Positions 6,273 to 9,452 of a stretch of DNA of 9,452 bases are shown piece by piece (within the stretch, counting starts at the first letter, position 1; each line of letters opens with the position of its first letter). The position numbers and the translations under genes were made by a program. The notes under the pieces are model-generated. The model did no database searches and had not been told where the DNA came from. It saw only the letters and a list, made by a program, of their open reading frames with translations. This DNA is from Deltaproteobacteria bacterium (lineage in GTDB: Bacteria > Desulfobacterota_B > Binatia > UBA9968). Where the stretch lies: assembly GCA_016193385.1 (NCBI GenBank), contig JACPSF010000462.1, forward strand, positions 1 to 9,452, read 5' to 3'.

Positions 6273-6542
6273 CTAAAGCCCCCGCTTTAAATTCGGAGCC
6301 GGCTTGAAGCCCACCGTTCGACTCGCTTTGATGGTTATCTCCGCGCCCGTCTGAGGGTTCCTCCCTTTTCTCGCCTTGCGGGAGCGCACCGTGAAAGTGC
6401 CGAACCCGGGCACCTGAAATCGTTTGTCTCTCTTGATGGCTCGGGTGAGAGTCTCAAAGGTGGAATCCACGGCATCCTCGGCGGCCCGCTTGCTGAGCTT
6501 TATCGCCTTGGCCACGGCGTTAATAAGATCCGCCTTCGTCAT
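6273..6542 (-). CDS. HU-family DNA-binding protein
   Basis: An 89-residue histone-like protein of the HU/IHF family, full length (typical 90). It forms dimers that bend and compact DNA in the nucleoid. MTKADLINAVAKAIKLSKRAAEDAV is the dimerisation helix region. GFGTFTVRSRKARKGRNPQTG (46-66) contains the HU signature and leads into the DNA-binding arm, and TVGFKPAPNLK (76-86) forms the last strand. The arm has Arg-Asn-Pro as in canonical HU, including the proline that intercalates into DNA. HU and IHF subunits cannot be separated firmly from one sequence; HU is more likely. The ATG at 6542 is preceded by a strong GGAGGTGA ribosome binding site at about 6549-6557. It is monocistronic, with its own promoter and terminator, consistent with high expression. 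Confidence 0.95.
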   Translation of the reverse strand: MTKADLINAVAKAIKLSKRAAEDAVDSTFETLTRAIKRDKRFQVPGFGTFTVRSRKARKGRNPQTGAEITIKASRTVGFKPAPNLKRGL

Positions 6543-6625
6543 GATCCTTCACCTCCTCCGTTCAGACACAATTTCATCTGCGTTTGGTGCAACCTAACAT
6601 CTGTCGGGTCTGCGCACAGGGGGTC

Positions 6626-6654
6626 ATAATTCCGAATTCAGGAGAAAATGTCAA
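6626..6654 (-). promoter_or_regulatory. Putative promoter of the HU gene
   Basis: On the minus strand a perfect TTGACA (6649-6654) is followed after 17 bp by AATTAT (6626-6631), four of six against the -10 consensus. The start would be near 6619, giving a leader of about 75 nt. It lies in the 173-bp gap between the Ppx/GppA gene and HU. I see no convincing terminator for the upstream operon in that gap. Confidence 0.5.
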
Positions 6655-6715
6655 CAGAAAAATAGTAAAAGGTCGGATGTGGAAAAAGGGTTAATGCAAT
6701 CACCCATGCCGAACG

Positions 6716-7642
6716 CTAAAGCCTTTCGTAGAGCAAACCGTAGCGGATGCCCTGATCGCTTACCCGCGCCTCGTCCAGCCCAAAAAACGCCATGATCCTC
6801 TCAATCAGTATCGCCCCGGCAAGGATCACGTCGGCCCTTTGAGGCTCCAAACCGGAAATATTTCTTCGCTCCGCGATCGGTATCGCCTGATAGAGCCGGA
6901 TCTGCCGCCGCACCTCGGCGCGGCTTAAAAGACTGCCGTGGACCTCGCTGTGGGAGTACCGTACCAACCCTCGCTCGACGGCAGCCAAAGTCGTAAAGGT
7001 GCCGGCGATCCCCACCATCGTCGAAAAACAAGGCTTCACCGCCCACTCCACAATCAACGAGTCAAGCTCGCGATCGATCGCCGCCACCAACCGGTCACAC
7101 TCATCCTGCTGCGCGGGGTCCGTAGCGAGAAATCGTTCGGTGAGCCGCACTGAGCCAAGATCCAGACTGGCCCAGCGGCAAAGCCTCCCGTCGTTACCCC
7201 AGATGAGCTCCGTGCTTCCTCCGCCCACATCCACCGCCAACACCTCTTCTCCCTTGAGATCGAGCCCGCGCTCCACTGCCAGGTAGGAATAGCGAGCCTC
7301 CTCTTCACCGCTGAGCACCTGCAACTCCAAATCAAGCTCCCGCTTGAGACGGGCCTGAAAAGCCGTGGCATTACGCGCATCCCTAAGGGCGCTGGTCCCT
7401 ACGGCCACGATCTCATCGACGGCCAGCTCTGCGCACCGCTCCCGATAGGCCCTTAATACCTTCAGGGTCCGCTCTGCTGCGGGCGCAGAGATCCGGCGCG
7501 TGCGATCGACTCCTTTCCCCAGGCGCGTTATCTCCGCGCGGTCCTCCAGAACTTCAAACGTCCTGTTTTCCTTAAGCTCCGCAATGAGAAGGAGGATCGT
7601 GTTGGTGCCGATATCGATCGCGGCAAATCGCTTCCCTGCCAT
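6716..7642 (-). CDS. Ppx/GppA-family phosphatase (exopolyphosphatase or pppGpp phosphohydrolase)
   Basis: A 308-residue protein of the ASKHA fold that hydrolyses inorganic polyphosphate from the end and/or pppGpp to ppGpp, in the cytoplasm. Motifs are in order: AAIDIGTNTILLLIA (7-21, phosphate-1 loop), VGTSALRDARN (81-91), SGEEEARYSYLAV (111-123, catalytic glutamate region), LAVDVGGGSTELIWG (135-149, phosphate-2), VGIAGTFTTLAA (210-221) and SDQGIRYGLLYERL (295-308). It has only the two-domain core of about 300 residues and lacks the C-terminal HD-like domain of the roughly 500-residue E. coli Ppx and GppA. Sequence cannot separate Ppx from GppA activity. I chose the ATG at 7642, four bases after the trmFO stop; a GTG at 7657 in the same frame would overlap trmFO. 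The tight packing implies cotranscription with topA and trmFO. Confidence 0.92.
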   Translation of the reverse strand: MAGKRFAAIDIGTNTILLLIAELKENRTFEVLEDRAEITRLGKGVDRTRRISAPAAERTLKVLRAYRERCAELAVDEIVAVGTSALRDARNATAFQARLKRELDLELQVLSGEEEARYSYLAVERGLDLKGEEVLAVDVGGGSTELIWGNDGRLCRWASLDLGSVRLTERFLATDPAQQDECDRLVAAIDRELDSLIVEWAVKPCFSTMVGIAGTFTTLAAVERGLVRYSHSEVHGSLLSRAEVRRQIRLYQAIPIAERRNISGLEPQRADVILAGAILIERIMAFFGLDEARVSDQGIRYGLLYERL

Positions 7643-7646
7643 GCCC

Positions 7647-8999
7647 TTAGGAACCACCCGGAGACGACCCCATGCCGTGGCTGAACCCTAGCTCCGCCTC
7701 CAAGCGCGCGGCCCAGACCTCCACATCTGCTAGAGCACGCTGGACCATACGCTCCTTTCGCGCCCTGCCCCGAAGCGGCATGGAGATCGCTGGCAGCAGA
7801 CCGAAATTAGCGTTCATGGGTTGAAAGTCTTTGCGCGACGGATCCGTGATATAGAGCAGCAGGGCCCCCAGGGCGGTGGTCGCTGGCGGCACCACCGGCT
7901 CCAACCCCAAAATCAATCTGGCCGCGTTGATCCCAGCGATCAGGCCGCACGCTGCCGACTCCACGTATCCCTCTACACCGGTGATCTGGCCGGCAAAAAA
8001 CCTCGTCGGGCTCGCGCGCCACTGAAGCGAAGGCAAAAGATGGCGGGGGGAGTCGATGAAGGTGTTTCGGTGAAGGCTTCCCAGGCGGACGAACTCGGCC
8101 TTTTCCAGGCCCGGGATAAGCGAGAAAACTCTCTTTTGCTCCGGATAGGTCATTTTGGTCTGGAAGCCGACCAGATTGTAGAGAGTCGCTTCACGGTTTT
8201 CCTGGCGCAATTGCACTACCGCATAAGGGCTCTTCCCTGTGCAAGGGTCGATTAAACCGACCGGCTTCATTGGCCCGAAAGCCAACGTCTCCCTGCCGCG
8301 CCCGGCCATCTCCTCAATGGGCATGCACCCTTCAAAGGGAATAAAGCGTTCAAAGCTCCGCGTCGGGATCTTTTCAGCAGCCAGGACTTCGTCGACAAAT
8401 CGATCGTATTGCGCTTGTGTCAGCGGGCAATTGAGATAATCCTCCGCGTCCCGCCCATAGCGCGAGGCTCTGAAGACGATCTCCATGTTGACGGACTCCG
8501 CCGTCACGATGGGAGAGATCGCATCATAGAAATAGAGATGGTCCGAGCCGAGCAGAGAGGCCAAGTGGCACGACAGAGACGGCGACGTCAACGGACCTGT
8601 GGCCACGATGACGAATCCCGCGGGTATCTGCTTGACCTCTTCCCGTATGAGGCGTACCTGCGGCAGGCTCGCGACTGTGCGTGAGAGCGTGCGGGAGAAG
8701 CCCTCGCGATCCACTGCCAGGGCCGAACCCGCCGGGACCCGATGACCGTGGGCGACCCGGACGACCAGAGAGTCGAGTCGACGCATCTCTTCTTTCAGCA
8801 AACCGGCAGGAGCAGTCAAAGAGAGCGAGCGCAGGGAGTTGCTGCACACCAACTCGGCCAGCTCGCCGCCCGTATGCGCCTCGGTCATCCTTCCGGGTCG
8901 CATTTCAAACAGCTCAACCGCCACGCCTCTGCGGGCAAGTTGCCACGCCGCCTCGCATCCGGCCAACCCGCCGCCGATGATCCGAACAACCCGCTCCAT
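7647..8999 (-). CDS. trmFO: Methylenetetrahydrofolate--tRNA-(uracil-5-)-methyltransferase
   Basis: A 450-residue flavoprotein that makes ribothymidine at tRNA position 54, taking the carbon from methylenetetrahydrofolate and reducing it through FADH2. The N-terminal FAD-binding motif [20 protein letters not shown] occupies 6-25. FEMRP (31-35), [10 protein letters not shown] (49-58) and [11 protein letters not shown] (222-232) are TrmFO signatures. Cys52 and Cys224 correspond to the two cysteines implicated in the Bacillus subtilis enzyme (Cys53 and Cys226). Further conserved segments are GPMKPVGL (242-249), RNTFIDSP (311-318), [20 protein letters not shown] (334-353) and NANFGLLP (396-403). 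The length is normal (435-460). It starts three bases after the topA stop and is followed four bases later by the Ppx/GppA gene. The related GidA/MnmG is longer and lacks these signatures. Confidence 0.97.
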   Translation of the reverse strand: MERVVRIIGGGLAGCEAAWQLARRGVAVELFEMRPGRMTEAHTGGELAELVCSNSLRSLSLTAPAGLLKEEMRRLDSLVVRVAHGHRVPAGSALAVDREGFSRTLSRTVASLPQVRLIREEVKQIPAGFVIVATGPLTSPSLSCHLASLLGSDHLYFYDAISPIVTAESVNMEIVFRASRYGRDAEDYLNCPLTQAQYDRFVDEVLAAEKIPTRSFERFIPFEGCMPIEEMAGRGRETLAFGPMKPVGLIDPCTGKSPYAVVQLRQENREATLYNLVGFQTKMTYPEQKRVFSLIPGLEKAEFVRLGSLHRNTFIDSPRHLLPSLQWRASPTRFFAGQITGVEGYVESAACGLIAGINAARLILGLEPVVPPATTALGALLLYITDPSRKDFQPMNANFGLLPAISMPLRGRARKERMVQRALADVEVWAARLEAELGFSHGMGSSPGGS

Positions 9000-9002
9000 C
9001 CT

Positions 9003-9452
9003 CTACTCTGCAAGCTGGACTTTATAGTCGCAGGTTTTGTTGTGGCAGCGCCTCACCCGCCCGGCTCGCCTGGTCACCTTCTCCACCAGGATCGGCGCCC
9101 CGCACTGCGGACAGGCCTCCGCAACCGGCCGATCCCAGGTGGCGAACTGGCACTCCGGATAGCGCTCGCAGCCGTAAAAGATCTTGTGACGCCGGGATTT
9201 CTTCTCCTGGAGATTTCCCTGCTGACAATCAGGGCAGCGGATCCCCAGATCCTTTGGTTTTATTAGGGGCCGGATGTTCTTACACTCGGGATAGCCGCTG
9301 CAGCCAAGAAACTGGCCGTACTTGCTCCAGCGCAGCTGCATGGGCCGCCCGCACTCCTCACAGACCTCACTGACCTCGATCTCATCCGCCACCTGGATCT
9401 CGCCCGACGCGCCACGCGTAAAATTTTTCGTATTCCTACACTCGGGATAGCG
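9003..9452 (-). CDS. topA: DNA topoisomerase I, C-terminal zinc-finger region (5' part beyond the window)
   Basis: The last 149 codons of a type IA topoisomerase, which relaxes negative supercoils; the catalytic domains lie beyond the right edge. The visible part consists of consecutive C4 zinc-binding repeats that contact DNA. It begins inside one (RYPECRNTKNF). A second follows (CEECGRPMQLRWSKYGQF...CSGYPECKN), then a third (CPDCQQGN...GCERYPECQFATWDRP), then a terminal one (CPQCGAPILVEKVTR...CHNKTCDYK). At least three complete and one partial repeat are present, as in Firmicutes and deltaproteobacterial TopA. The frame is open from the window edge, so the first in-window GTG is not the start. 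The stop lies three bases before the trmFO ATG, a conserved pairing in many bacteria. Confidence 0.95.
   Translation of the reverse strand, partial: RYPECRNTKNFTRGASGEIQVADEIEVSEVCEECGRPMQLRWSKYGQFLGCSGYPECKNIRPLIKPKDLGIRCPDCQQGNLQEKKSRRHKIFYGCERYPECQFATWDRPVAEACPQCGAPILVEKVTRRAGRVRRCHNKTCDYKVQLAE

Noticed and set aside
8742..9266. 174-codon plus-strand open frame spanning the trmFO/topA junction.
   Set aside because: It runs antisense to two well-supported conserved genes, shows no domain pattern, and low-complexity Arg/Pro/His content is expected in such GC-rich shadows.

Overview
The window is an ordinary, gene-dense stretch of a bacterial chromosome with moderately high GC content. Ten protein genes are visible; two run off the edges (phnC at the left, topA at the right). 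Nine are on the minus strand; only the lipoprotein hydrolase at 1758-2603 is on the plus strand. Two predicted lipoproteins and an exported TPR protein suggest a Gram-negative-type (diderm) cell. The folate-dependent trmFO next to topA is a pairing seen in Firmicutes, Desulfobacterota/deltaproteobacteria and several uncultured phyla. My best guess is an uncultured deltaproteobacterium-like or NC10/Binatota-like lineage, at low confidence. I see no rRNA, tRNA, CRISPR array, insertion sequence, phage gene or toxin-antitoxin pair.

Layout, left to right. (1) 1-1570: an ABC importer module of the phosphonate/phosphite type, with phnD (binding lipoprotein) and phnC (ATPase) joined by an ATGA overlap; the permease would lie beyond the left edge. 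(2) 1758-2603: a divergently transcribed lipoprotein alpha/beta hydrolase. (3) 2590-3498: an exported TPR protein resembling the RMDN family, meeting the hydrolase tail to tail with a 14-bp overlap. Its promoter carries a 17-bp palindrome. (4) 3587-6140: a compact minus-strand operon of ilvE, a UMF1-type MFS transporter and a YciA-like acyl-CoA thioesterase. (5) 6218-6654: a free-standing HU gene with its own promoter, a strong Shine-Dalgarno sequence and an intrinsic terminator. (6) 6716-9452: topA, trmFO and a Ppx/GppA phosphatase, packed 3-4 bp apart.

The genes fall into housekeeping units (DNA topology, tRNA thymidine-54 formation, nucleoid protein, branched-chain amino acid transamination) plus one nutrient-uptake unit for an oxidised or reduced phosphorus compound. 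I found no convincing new biological system. The most testable unexplained element is the palindromic operator-like site inside the near-consensus promoter of the TPR gene. All gaps between genes are shorter than 300 bp.
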